NCBI GenBank assembly: GCA_963789355.1
Contig: CAWBKK010000008.1
Span: forward strand, 1-64,000
Reading direction: 5' to 3'
Length of the DNA stretch: 64,000 nucleotides
Origin: Gaiellasilicea sp963789355
GTDB lineage: Bacteria > Actinomycetota > Thermoleophilia > Gaiellales > Gaiellaceae
The notes beneath the pieces are model-generated. The model searched no databases and was not told where the DNA came from. It worked only from the letters and a program-made list of their open reading frames with translations. Positions 1 through 8,949 of this stretch are shown here, piece by piece. Numbering within the stretch: the first letter of the stretch is position 1; every line of letters starts with the position of its first letter. A program made the translations under genes and the position numbers.

Positions 1-40
1 GCCGACCCACTTGCGCGGCTTTCGCCCGTTCCATCGACCT

Positions 41-547
41 CTACCCCGCGATTGCTGAACGAGTCAGCCGCTGCCCGGCCTCGGTGGCGCGGGAGCTGCG
101 AATCACAGTACCGCTGGGATCGAGGATCTCCACCACATCCGTCGAGGTGAACGCGTTGAGGCTCGCTGCGAGGATGATCGTTCGGTGCACCCTCTGTGAA
201 CCGATGAACGCTCCCGCCGGATCGAACCGGAAGAAGACGAATGAGGAGGCGAAACGGCGGTTACCGGTTCGAATCCAGTCGCCATGCGCCAGGCTGCGAG
301 TGGCGGGCGTCCCGACGGAGCTCGACACCAGCAGCTCTCCGCTCGGGAGGAACGTGTTCAGCGCGCGGAAGCTCGCCGCGACGCCCGGGGGCGGATCCTC
401 GAGCGTGACGGTCGTCATCCACGTTCCGGGAGGGCCGTTGGCTCTTGGGGTCTTCTTGCCGACCGAGGCGGAGGTCGCTCCGGCGGCGAAGATTGCCGCA
501 AGCGCGGTCAGAGCGACCGCGACCAGCACCGACTTGTTTCGGATCAT
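41..547 (-). CDS. Secreted protein of unknown function
   Basis: A 168-residue protein with a clear N-terminal signal peptide: Lys/Arg at 3-5, then a hydrophobic run to about residue 25 ending near Ala-Ser-Ala. The mature part starts with a GTW motif and continues with a repeated pattern of short beta-strand-like segments (SFRALNTFLPSGELLVSSS, RSLAHGDWIRT, RFASSFVFFRFDPAGAF). This resembles a family of small exported beta-barrel proteins I have seen only as hypothetical. The ATG at 547 has a GGAAGG ribosome site. Its start overlaps the end of a broken upstream gene, so the two were probably cotranscribed. I do not assign a function. Confidence 0.75.
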   Translation of the reverse strand: MIRNKSVLVAVALTALAAIFAAGATSASVGKKTPRANGPPGTWMTTVTLEDPPPGVAASFRALNTFLPSGELLVSSSVGTPATRSLAHGDWIRTGNRRFASSFVFFRFDPAGAFIGSQRVHRTIILAASLNAFTSTDVVEILDPSGTVIRSSRATEAGQRLTRSAIAG

Positions 548-850
548 CTTGACTTCCTTTCCGACTCGCTTGGAGTCGAGCTAGAGAACGTGGCTTCCTC
601 GGTGATCGCGGTTGAGATCCGCTCGAACGGGATCCCGGCGCGGGCGTAGGCCGCCCGATCAGCTGCTCGGATTCCGCTTCGAGGACGCAGAGGAACGACT
701 CGTCGCGGGGAACGATCGTCGACCGGAGGAACCGCAGCGGCTTCCCCTCGCGTTCCAGGTCGGAGATTGCCTCGTGCACGCATCCGACCCACTTCCCGAG
801 CTCTTGGGCGTCAGGCTGGGTCGGTAGTGCTCGACGAGGAATGCTGCCGG
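544..850 (-). pseudogene. DUF4242-type small protein, frameshifted
   Basis: Three reading frames together spell one protein of about 90-100 residues. An N-terminal piece reads FLVEHYRPSLTP, a middle piece contains ELGKWVGCVHEAISDL and FLRSTIVPRDESFLCVLEA, and a C-terminal piece contains AAYARAGIPFERISTAITEE. This order matches the DUF4242 family (small ferredoxin-like proteins, sometimes annotated as nickel-binding) as I know it. At least two indels, near 800 and 655, are needed to join the frames. It may be a decayed gene or a gene with assembly errors. Confidence 0.55.
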
Positions 851-922
851 ACCTTTGCAACCGGTCGAAGTGCCATGGCACGACGCTACGGCGCCGCCGC
901 CCCCGAGACGTCGGGCGTTTCC

Positions 923-3703
923 CTACCTTTCGGCCCCGGTCTCCCTCTCTCTGCTTCCCATCGAGGCGCCGAGCTCGGCGCGCGAGTGGATACCTAGCTT
1001 TCGGTACACGCGCGAAAGGTTCGCCTCGACCGTCTTCGGGCTCATGAAGGCGGCGGCCGCGACCTCGCGGTTCGTCAATCCCCCCGCGGCCAGCTCCGCG
1101 ACGCGCAGCTCCGTCGGCGTCAGCTCGTGCGGCGAGCGGTGGTGCAAGCCGACGCGCGCGAGTCGCCCCGGGCACGTTCGGCCCAGGAGGGAGCGCCGAG
1201 ACCCTCGAAAGCGCGAGCGCCTGCCGGAGCGACTCGGCGGCCAACCGCTTCGGGTCGCGCGACGGTGCAGCCGGCCCTTGACGAGGAGCGCCCAGCCGAG
1301 CTCGAACGGGATCCGCGAGGCTGCGGCCAGATCAAGTGTGTCGAGCGCGGCGAGCGCGGCGAGCAGGTCCCGTCGGCGGCGAGCATGAGCGCACGCGCTC
1401 GTGGGCAACGTCGTGGAGATCCCAAGGCGAGGGAAGGCGCGACCGCGGACCTCAAGGCGCTGGAGGACCGTCTGCGCGTGCTCGAGCTCGCCGAGGGCAA
1501 GCAGCGACTCGATGTGAAAGGGCTCGCTCCGATCGAGCGGGACTTCCCTGACTCCCGATCGAGTCGACCAGCTCGCGACATCCGCGCGAGCGCGCGGTCG
1601 GCCGCCTCGTCGTCGCCGCGCGCGAACTCCACGAAGCCGAGCGTGGAGAGGGACATCGCGGCCCACCAGGCCTGTTCCCCTGCCTCGAACTGCTCGATCA
1701 GGGGCAGCAGCGTCGCCCGAGCGCGTTCCGTTCGGCCGCAGTGAGCGTCGACGAGCGAGCGGAACGCGAACCGCATCGCGCCCGGACCTCGCGCCTCGGA
1801 TTGCACGAGCGGCGCACAGCTCTCCTCGATGTACCGTTCAGCCAGCGCCCAATGCCCGGCGCGGAGCTCGGCGAGCGCTAGGTGTCCCAGTCGGTCGGCT
1901 CGCGATGTTTCCCAGCCGCGTTCGCGGTACATCTCGTCCTCTTCGGCGAAGCGGGACCTGGCGGCAGCAAAATCGTCGGTGAAGTGGAACCAGAGCAGGG
2001 GAATGGGATGCTTGGCGGGGATTCCGGCTCGAGTCTCCAGCTCCAGTCCGCGCTCGAACAGCTCTGGCTTTGGCCGGTGCCCGAGGATTGTCTCGGCGAA
2101 GAACCGGTCGATCAGGGCCGAGGCGACAAGCTCCGGTTCTCGCTCCTCGCTCAGTACCTGCGTGGCCGCTTCCGCGTATGTCACCGCCCGCTTCGGTTCA
2201 CGGAGAACGTTGAACCTGGCGAGCGTTGCGTAGATCCTGCCTCTGAGCTCATGCTCGTCAGGCACCGCCGTGAGCGCCTGCTCCAGGCGCTCGTTCGCAT
2301 CACCGGTCGCCCCCTCGGACCAATCAATGTTCGCTAGGCACAGCAGCGCCTGGGCACGCAGCGCGGGCGAAGCCGCAGCCTCAAGCGCTCGCTCGGCGAG
2401 GCCACGACCGGCCATTTCTCCGCCAACCCAAAGCAGCGATGTCGCCTGGGCGAGCAGCCGCCGGGCGTGCGCCTCGGGTTGGTCCGGCGGCGTCAGGCGG
2501 CAGGCGGCCTCGAACAACTCAGCGGCAGCATCCTGCGCGCCCCTCAGCGACGCTTGCCGCGCGGCCCGCTCGAGCTCCGCGGCGACCGCCTCGTCAACCT
2601 CATCCGTGCTGAGTGCCAGATGACGTGCACGCTCCTCCCCGTCGCCGACCACCTCTGCCAGACGCCGATGCAGCTGTCGCCGCCGCTCCCACGAGACGGA
2701 GCCGTAGACGCCAGCTGCGAGCAAGGGATGAGTGAACCTGATGCGCCCACGCTCCGAGACGAGCAAACCGGCGTCCTCGGCCTCGGCCAGAGCCACGGTT
2801 GCCGTTTCTGGTGCTGTTAAGGCACAGGCGACTGCTGTGATCGTCGGGCGCGAAAGCGTGGCAGCGACGAGGACAGCCTCCTCGGCCGCCGTTGAGAGGG
2901 GGCGCAGACGCGCCGCCACGAGTCCCTGCAGCGCCGACGGCACAGGCAGCGGATCGTCGAACGTGGGCTCGTCCCCCGCTCGTGCCAGCGCACGACCGAT
3001 CTCCAATGCGAAGAAGGGGTTGCCGCCGGACGCGGCAGCGAGACGAGCGAGCGTCGGGCGGGCCAGCGACATTCCAAGCCGCCGGCTGAGCAGGTGATGC
3101 AGCGCCGCCAGCGAGAGCGGCGCCGGGACAACGCGCTCCAGTCGATCCTCCGCTAGCGCGCGATCGAGCCCTAGCGGCACCACCCCGCGCGCTTCAGCCC
3201 GTAGCGTCAGGAGCAAACCGATCCGCGAAGGCAGCCGTCGCGCCGCAAACTCCAGCGCGCGCTCAGATGCCGTGTCAAGCCACTGCACGTCGTCGACCGC
3301 GACGAGTACCGGCTGCTCGACCGCAAGCGCCGCCAGGACTCCAACGAGCGCTGTCGCCGTCGTTCGCAGGTCAGCCTGGCTCCTCGAGATCGTCGAGTAG
3401 CAAGGCGGCCGCCAGCGCGCGATCCTGCGGAGCGGGTAGCACCGCTCGAGTCTCCTCGAACACAACACTGACGAGATCGGCCAGCACTCCGTACGAAAGC
3501 GTCGCCTCGCGCTCGGTTGGCTGTGCGCGGAGAACCTTGAAGGAACGAGCTTCAGCCGCTGCGACCGCCTCTTGCCAGACGGTCGTCTTCCCAATCCCCG
3601 CTTCACCCTCGATCACGAGCGCCGCCGGACCGACCGCCACCCGATCCAGAAAGCGCACAACGGCGCCGAGCTCCGCCTCGCGACCGACTATCGCTGCCGT
3701 CAA
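923..3703 (-). pseudogene. LAL-family LuxR transcriptional regulator, frameshifted
   Basis: Read across several frames this is one gene of about 920 residues. The start at 3703 gives IVGREAELGAVVRFLD and a Walker A motif (GEAGIGKTT). The next segment has a Walker B-type VLVAVDDVQWLD and a long helical TPR-like region. The final segment, ending at 923, is a LuxR helix-turn-helix (LTPTELRVAELAAGGLTNREVA, SPKTVEANLSRVYRKLG). This is the architecture of large ATP-binding LuxR regulators (LAL/MalT-like). Breaks lie near 3390, 1550, 1275 and 1165; each switches to another frame that continues the same domain. The flanking domains are well preserved, so the indels are recent or artefactual. Confidence 0.75.
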
Positions 3704-3941
3704 CCCGCTCCTCGTTCAGGGTTCGTCGATTGTACGACGGCGCCGTGCATCGTTCGGCTTCGGCGTGGTGTTGCGGGACCGCCTCGAGTTGGACGGCAGT
3801 TCGTGACGGGCGCAGATGCAGCGAGCATCTCGGCGCGACGAGAGATGCCGCCATAGCTTCGCCAACAGGGATCCGGTGGCGACGACGACGAGGTTTCTGG
3901 CCTGCCTGCGCTGCAGGGCTTACGCGACCACGGAAGAGGCG

Positions 3942-4219
3942 CCCGGCAAGAAGGTGCTGATCATCGGTGCATCGGGCGGCTTGGGGACGTACGTGTGTGC
4001 AGCACGGCGAAGGTGGACCTGGTCAGCGCCATCGGCGCCGACCTCGGGGGCTTCGATCAGATCCGGGCGAGGCTGCTGTCGCCCTTCGTCGGCCAGACGC
4101 TGACCACGTTCATCTCGCCGGAGAATTACGAGGGCATGATCGAGCTCAGAGCTTCATCGAACCAAGGTCGTCATCACCGTAAGCGAACTTTCGTTGCCCG
4201 CCAGGTAACTACGCACTGA
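3942..4219 (+). pseudogene. Remnant of an MDR-type NAD(P)-dependent dehydrogenase
   Basis: The start of this stretch reads APGKKVLIIGASGGLGTYV, a Rossmann nucleotide-binding motif as in quinone oxidoreductase-like medium-chain dehydrogenases. In another frame it continues with CSTAKVDLVSAIGAD, then jumps directly to LLSPFVGQTLTTFISPENYE, which belongs near the C-terminus of these enzymes. About 100 or more residues are missing between the two blocks, so this is a genuine deletion remnant and not only a frameshift. It has no plausible start or function. Confidence 0.6.
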
Positions 4220-4409
4220 GTCTGAAAGGCGGGTTGCGGTACGACCAGTCACGGGGACGTAGGACGCACGTGCCCGCACGCGCCCTGCCGTCGCGGCCCC
4301 GACGTCGAAAAAACCCATCATCTAGCAGGCACTTCGGGCGTCACGTTCGCATCGCGTTCGCACGCTTACGGAGGGGGTCAGGTAACTCTCGCAAAACCCC
4401 TGCAAATCA

Positions 4410-4451
4410 AGCCCTCTGACGGACTCGAACCGTAGACCCCCTCCTTACCAT
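4410..4451 (-). repeat. tRNA-Thr 3'-end scar, copy 1 (candidate att site)
   Basis: On the minus strand this matches the 3' half of a tRNA: TGGTAA from the anticodon loop, GGAGG anticodon stem, GGGTC variable loop, a T-arm with GGTTCGAGTC, and an AGAGGGC acceptor strand followed by T. No matching 5' half lies upstream, so this is not a complete tRNA gene. Closely related copies occur at 12813-12854 and 27082-27123, and a weaker one at 22488-22528. Such 3'-end duplications are the usual footprint of tyrosine-integrase elements. Confidence 0.7.
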
Positions 4452-4709
4452 TCAGGTTCTGAGGCGGGACGCGCGGGCACGCGCGGGCCTCCAAGAGCAC
4501 AAAAGCCTCGCAAGCCGCTGGAATCTGAAGACGACACGTAACCCGCGAGTGGACGCCCGTGGTCGCGTTCATGTTCGCATGACGTTCTCACGGGTCGAGT
4601 CCCACGGCGAGCACTTTCGCCTGCTCTGCCGCCGTTGATCGTCTGTGTGCTCGGACGTGGCGGTACTGGCAATTCTGCGGCGTCGACTTGGGTACGCCAG
4701 GATGGCGTC

Positions 4710-5435
4710 GTGTCTGAGCCAGCGCCGCCCGGCGAACGGATCTTTTGCAACCGCTGCGGGCGGAACACCTGGCATGAGCGCAAGGCGAGCCACGCGCAGG
4801 TGTTCCGGCCCGAGCAATACGCCGAGATGATGATCGACCACGCGGAGGCCGATTGGGAGATCTGGCAGTGCCGCGGCTGCGAAGAGGTCACGTTCAAAGA
4901 GACGTGGATGACCTCAGAGGATGTCAGCCCGGACGGACCTGACCCGACGATCCGCTTCTATCCGCCGCGCACGCAGACTTGGATTAAGCCGAAGGAGTAC
5001 CGCAAGCTGTCGGTTGAGCTCGAGGATCTCTACGAGGAGATCGTTAAGACGTTCGACGGTGGTGCGTACGTGCTCTGTGCGGGCGGGCTTCGCGCGCTGC
5101 TTGAAGGCATCTGCGTCGACCAGGGAGTCACGAGTGGCCCGACCGCGCGTGGCGCGACCAGGTCGACTCTCGAAGGCAAGATCAACGGCCTGAAGAGTCT
5201 TCCGAACGTTCCGGCGGCGATCGTCGACAGCCTGCACGGGTTCCGTTTTCTCGGAAACACCGCATTGCACCGCCTGAACCGACCGGCCGCTGAAGACCTC
5301 GCGATGGCGATCGAGGTCATCGAAGATGTGATGAACACGATCTACGAGCTCGACTACAAGAGCGCGCGTCTGTATCGACGAGTCAAGCCGTCCGATCCAA
5401 AGACGACACCCACGAAAGGCAAGGCGACCGCGTGA
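4710..5435 (+). CDS. DUF4145-type protein with N-terminal zinc ribbon
   Basis: About 241 residues from a GTG at 4710, chosen because AGGA lies 8 bases upstream; an in-frame start at 4635 lacks a site. The N-terminus has two CxxC knuckles (CNRCG and CRGCE) that should form a zinc ribbon. The C-terminal half (YVLCAGGLRALLEGIC, FLGNTALHRL) fits the helical DUF4145 domain, a HEPN-related fold common in restriction and other defence loci. Its stop overlaps the next gene by four bases, so it works with the nuclease-like protein that follows. The family call is by motif memory; its activity is unknown. Confidence 0.7.
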   Translation: MSEPAPPGERIFCNRCGRNTWHERKASHAQVFRPEQYAEMMIDHAEADWEIWQCRGCEEVTFKETWMTSEDVSPDGPDPTIRFYPPRTQTWIKPKEYRKLSVELEDLYEEIVKTFDGGAYVLCAGGLRALLEGICVDQGVTSGPTARGATRSTLEGKINGLKSLPNVPAAIVDSLHGFRFLGNTALHRLNRPAAEDLAMAIEVIEDVMNTIYELDYKSARLYRRVKPSDPKTTPTKGKATA

Positions 5436-6340
5436 GCCTGCGGCTCGCCTCGTGGCCCACCAACGAGATCGACTCGATCTGCCGAAAGCCGTACGGCGTT
5501 TACGAGCGCGCCTTGCGGGAGCACTACCGCCACTACTTCGCAACGCATCCAGAGCTAGCAGGCGATCATCCGGTCAAAGCCGAAGATCTGGCCGCGGCTC
5601 TTCCTGCTGGCGCCGACTTCCTCGAGGAGTACCTCCCGGAGAAGCTTCGGCATCTCCAGCACCTTTCCGGCCGCTCGAGCCAAGTGATCGCTCTTGCCCT
5701 ACTGGGCCTTGCCTGGCGGCGCGATCCATCCGTTCGCTGGCTCGAGAACGCACTTGCATTGCCCGGAGTCCTGCGTTCGCCCGCGCCGACCGTTCGCTTC
5801 GAGGTCGAGCTTGATTCAGCGCTGTTGAACGAATCGCCGCTCGTCAGCACGATCGACTTCCTCGTTGAGGATGAGGCAGCGGTCATCTGTGTCGAGGCGA
5901 AGTTCGGCGAGGATGGGATGGGGCGATGCAGTTGCCCGCAGGGCGCGCCGGAAGTCGCGAACTGCTCTCAGAAGGTGCTCCGTCGTCCGCTGTACTGGGA
6001 GACGGCCCGTGAAGTGTTCTTCCTGCCGGATCGTGTTCCCGGCAGGCCGTGCCCGATTTCCTCGTCGTATCAGGCGATCCGGAACGCGGCGGCCGCTCGC
6101 GCACTCGCGGGTGAAGGGCGGCGCGCGGTGTTCGTTCTGGTGTACGACGATCGCAACCCGTACTTCCACGCCGTGGACGGGTGGCCAGGGTGGCCAGAGC
6201 TCCTGACGAGGACGTTGAAGGACGCCGAACGACTTGAACGGCTCTGGTTCCGCGCGGTGTCGTGGCAAGAGCTGATCAGGCAGCTTCCACTCGAGGAAAG
6301 CGAGCTCAAGTGGGCGCGTGAGAAGCACGCTCTCGGGTGA
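5432..6340 (+). CDS. PD-(D/E)XK nuclease-like protein
   Basis: A 302-residue protein starting at GTG 5432, overlapping the DUF4145 gene. The key segment is STIDFLVEDEAAVICVEAKF, a strand-Asp-strand-EAK arrangement that is the signature of the PD-(D/E)XK nuclease fold. It is followed by a Cys-containing loop (CSCPQGAPEVANCSQ) seen in PGN_0703-like putative restriction endonucleases. No target-recognition or methylase gene is nearby. Overlap with the zinc-ribbon/DUF4145 gene suggests a two-component restriction or abortive system. Nuclease fold is likely; the substrate is unknown. Confidence 0.65.
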   Translation: MSLRLASWPTNEIDSICRKPYGVYERALREHYRHYFATHPELAGDHPVKAEDLAAALPAGADFLEEYLPEKLRHLQHLSGRSSQVIALALLGLAWRRDPSVRWLENALALPGVLRSPAPTVRFEVELDSALLNESPLVSTIDFLVEDEAAVICVEAKFGEDGMGRCSCPQGAPEVANCSQKVLRRPLYWETAREVFFLPDRVPGRPCPISSSYQAIRNAAAARALAGEGRRAVFVLVYDDRNPYFHAVDGWPGWPELLTRTLKDAERLERLWFRAVSWQELIRQLPLEESELKWAREKHALG

Positions 6341-6845
6341 GTGGCGATCGCGACGAGTTACTGCCCGGACGTTGTGCGGGTGCTGTTCGTCCGCGAGTCA
6401 CCCCCTGCCGGCGGTACGTTCTTCTATGCCGAGAACTCGAAGCTGTACTTCGCCACGAAGCACGCGTTCGAACGGGCGCTACCGGGGTGTGATCCAGGGC
6501 GTTTTCTTCAGTCATTCCTGACGCTTGGCTGTTACCTAGACGACCTGTGCCTGCAGCCCGTCAACCACCTCAAGCTGACCGTCCCGGCGCGGAAACGCGA
6601 ACGGCTGCGTAAGAGAGTTGAGGCGAGGAGAGCCTCGCCCTCCGGCTGCGCGACACGAACCCAGCGGCCGTCGTCTTGGTCATGGCATCCAAGAGAACGT
6701 CCGACGAGCAGCTGCAGCTGCTGGGGTCACTGATCGACCGTTCTTCGTCCTCCCATTCCCGGGGCGTCCGGAGCACGCGGCGCGCTTCGATCGCGATCTG
6801 CAAGCGGCTCTTCGTGAGCTGCGAGAGCGGCGCGTTCTCGAATAA
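6341..6845 (+). pseudogene. Conserved cytoplasmic protein, frameshifted
   Basis: The gene starts at GTG 6341, directly after the nuclease stop. The N-terminal block VRVLFVRESPPAGGTFFY and GCYLDDLCLQPVN lies in frame 2, a middle block LRLRDTNPAAVVLVMA in frame 1, and the end (DRPFFVLPFPGRPEHAARF) in frame 3. Together they make one protein of about 165 residues that resembles small uracil-DNA-glycosylase-like proteins (GESPPAGG motif near the N-terminus, FPGRPEH near the C-terminus). That family call is tentative. Two indels near 6620 and 6690 are required. No gene is visible from 6846 to 7113. Confidence 0.5.
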
Positions 6846-7113
6846 CCCGCTGACAAAACCGGCGCGGCGAACGACCGTCGTCGTACCACAGGCTGCTGAT
6901 CGCCCCACCAGGTGCGCCAGCGTGAGCACGCGGTTCGGCCTCTCGACACGCTCAGCGCACCATCCGAGGAAGCGATCTTGGACGCGGTGGACGATGGTGG
7001 ACGCTTCAACCCCTTCATCGGTGAGCATCGCGACGTCAGCTCAGCTCGTCTATCTCCCGATACTTGTCGGCCGTAGTCGCGATCTCAGCTCGTGCGGAAC
7101 TCGAGCTACGGAG

Positions 7114-8208
7114 TCATGTATCGACGAAATGAAGCTGGCGCTTCCACCTCTTGCTCTCGGCGTAGTGGATGAGTCCCTCGTGCTGTAGTCGTCCGACAAC
7201 GATCGCTGGCGTGATTCCGAGTTCGTCCGCGAAGGCTGGGATCTCTGAGGGCTCCAGCTGCCAGAGTCTCTGTTCATGCTGTTTGGGGATGAGGAAGCGC
7301 GCTGCGAAGCGGTTCGCTTCTTCTTCGAGCCGTTTGTCGTCGTCTGTTCCGGTGCCTTCGGCGAGCTTAAGCCCGTCGATGAAGACGCCCTTCTTGCGAT
7401 GGAGTAAGACATGTGCGGCCTCGTGGAAGAAGCTGAACCAGAAGACGTCTTCCCAGTGGTAGCGGAGGCTGAGTTGGATCAGGCCCTTGTGGGGGGTGAG
7501 CCAGCGGGTCGCGCCGTGGGCGCGCGCGCCCTCGAAGGTGTCGACGATGACAAGCGCGACGCCGGCTTCGGCAAGTGCCTTCGTGATTTGCGGCTGCCAG
7601 ATCGTGGGGTGTTCGCGCGTGAGTCCGCGTGCCTGGTGCAGCGCAGTCGTGAAGTCGTCACTATCGAATGGCTGACATTCAATTGCAGCAGCGCGGAGTT
7701 CTCCGACCCGGAGCCAGGCGTCCAGCGCGGGTTGGTCGCTCTTGTAGTGCTGTGAGCGCCGATAGGCGGCGGCGCGGCTTTCCCAGAGCGCCGGGTTGGC
7801 GACGCCGAGGAAGCGGAGGAGTTCTTGGACGAGTTCGACGCCGGCCGCCTCCTTCGAGATAAAGCCCGACTTCCTTAGATCCTTTATCGGGAATGTCTTC
7901 GCCCAGCCCACCTGCGTTTCCAGCTGTTTGGTCTCGGTCTGGCGGGCGAGGTCGGCCCGGTAGAGCGATTCGCGGTTGAGCCAGAAGTCCGCAGGGACGC
8001 GAAAAACCTTCTCGAGGCCGAGTGCCAACTCTGCCGAGATTGACGCCCCGCCGTTGACGATCTGGTTGACGTGCTTGAGGGTGACACCAAGCCGCTTGGC
8101 GAGCTCAGTCTGAGTCATCTCATGCTCCTCGAGCAGGTCCGCGATCGTCTCGCCGGGTGGTACTGCGTAGGTTGGGCGGAACGAATGCTCCGTGGCCATC
8201 ACCGCCAT
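7114..8208 (-). CDS. XRE-type HTH plus ImmA/IrrE metallopeptidase, likely antitoxin
   Basis: 364 residues. The N-terminal 25-90 region is a helix-turn-helix (MTQTELAKRLGVTLKHVNQI) of HigA type. The C-terminal half has the zinc-peptidase motif HEAAH near residue 265 (FHEAAHVLLHRKKG) of the ImmA/IrrE family, with a second EEEANRFAARFLIP helix that usually supplies the third ligand. The ATG at 8208 follows AGGAGG. It lies 28 bases downstream of a HigB-like toxin on the same strand, so it is the likely antitoxin and autorepressor. Such HTH-peptidase proteins can also control a neighbouring defence operon; here the divergent neighbour is a ubiquitin-like system. Confidence 0.85.
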   Translation of the reverse strand: MAVMATEHSFRPTYAVPPGETIADLLEEHEMTQTELAKRLGVTLKHVNQIVNGGASISAELALGLEKVFRVPADFWLNRESLYRADLARQTETKQLETQVGWAKTFPIKDLRKSGFISKEAAGVELVQELLRFLGVANPALWESRAAAYRRSQHYKSDQPALDAWLRVGELRAAAIECQPFDSDDFTTALHQARGLTREHPTIWQPQITKALAEAGVALVIVDTFEGARAHGATRWLTPHKGLIQLSLRYHWEDVFWFSFFHEAAHVLLHRKKGVFIDGLKLAEGTGTDDDKRLEEEANRFAARFLIPKQHEQRLWQLEPSEIPAFADELGITPAIVVGRLQHEGLIHYAESKRWKRQLHFVDT

Positions 8209-8236
8209 CGTTCCTGATCCTCCTGTGTGTTAGCCA

Positions 8237-8569
8237 TTAGTGGTAGTCGGCTATCTCGAGCACTTGGACGGCGTCGATTTCGGTCCAGACGTGCGCGCCC
8301 CCCTGCTTCTTGCTGGGCCAGCCGTTAGTCGGTGCGATTACGAGCCGGCGGCCGCCCGCAAGGTCGATCGCGAGCTGGCCGTCTCGGTCGGCCTCGAGCT
8401 CGTGGATGCGGCCGGGCAGGTTCCGCATCTCCTCCAGCGTCGGGGCTGCCCGTAGGTCGCTCAAGCGCCTCATCACTTTCTTCGCGCCGTCGCTCCCGTA
8501 TGCCTTCCGCAGCTCCTTGTCGGACTCGCAGAGCTTCTGGAGCTTGCGGTTGGCGAAGGATACCTCCAT
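8237..8569 (-). CDS. HigB/RelE-like toxin
   Basis: 110 residues from ATG 8569. The opening MEVSFANRKLQKLCES and the end HVWTEIDAVQVLEIADYH match the RelE/HigB fold, often annotated as a killer-suppression protein; the central part has LPGRIHELEADRDGQLAIDL. These toxins are ribosome-dependent mRNA nucleases. A longer in-frame start at 8680 would run through the AT-rich promoter and overlap the divergent multiubiquitin gene, so I prefer 8569. The toxin precedes its antitoxin, the usual HigBA order. Confidence 0.8.
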   Translation of the reverse strand: MEVSFANRKLQKLCESDKELRKAYGSDGAKKVMRRLSDLRAAPTLEEMRNLPGRIHELEADRDGQLAIDLAGGRRLVIAPTNGWPSKKQGGAHVWTEIDAVQVLEIADYH

Positions 8570-8574
8570 GTCTG

Positions 8575-8625
8575 GAAAAAGATGAACCGTTTTGGTGTAT
8601 AGTATTATCGAAGAGTAGCTGAACC
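8575..8625. promoter_or_regulatory. AT-rich divergent promoter between toxin and ubiquitin-like operon
   Basis: This is the only AT-rich stretch in the neighbourhood. It contains TATAGT at 8598-8603 on the plus strand and TACTAT on the minus strand over the same bases, either of which could serve as a -10 box. The toxin reads leftward from 8569 and the multiubiquitin gene rightward from 8671. The HTH-ImmA/IrrE protein is the obvious candidate to bind here. I see no good -35 box for either direction. Confidence 0.45.
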
Positions 8626-8670
8626 CGGTCGAGCCTACAAGAGCGATCGGCCTACAGACGGAGGACGGAG

Positions 8671-8949
8671 ATGAACACACAGCACGCGGATGCGCAGGGC
8701 GAGCAGGGGAAGACCCGCCAGGTCGCGATCATCATTAACGGGCGCGAGAGGACGGTGGAAGACAAGGAGGTCTCGTTCGAGGAGGTGGTCGAGCTGGCGT
8801 TCCCGGGCTCGCCGACCGGTCCGAACATCGTTTACACCGCCGCCTACCGCAAGGCGGCCGGCAACCGCTCGGGCGACCTGCTTCCGGGGCAGTCGGTGAA
8901 GGTGAAGGAGGGCACGATCTTCGATGTCACGCAGACTGATAAGTCGTAG
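8671..8949 (+). CDS. Multiubiquitin-type ubiquitin-like protein
   Basis: 92 residues, ATG at 8671 after GGAGGACGGAG. The protein has one beta-grasp-like domain (VAIIINGRERTVEDKEVSFEEVVELAF, then ITY-like IVYTAAYRKA, then VKVKEGTIFDVTQTDKS). This is the pattern of the bacterial multiubiquitin family, whose members carry one or more ubiquitin folds. Only a single copy is present, and the C-terminus ends in DKS and not in Gly-Gly, so conjugation in the eukaryotic manner is not obvious. It overlaps the downstream E1-like gene by 26 bases. Confidence 0.8.
   Translation: MNTQHADAQGEQGKTRQVAIIINGRERTVEDKEVSFEEVVELAFPGSPTGPNIVYTAAYRKAAGNRSGDLLPGQSVKVKEGTIFDVTQTDKS

Noticed and set aside
4410..4451. 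A complete tRNA gene at the scar sequences
   Set aside because: The 3' half fits, but no 5' half, D-arm or acceptor partner (GCCCTCT) lies upstream at any of the four copies.
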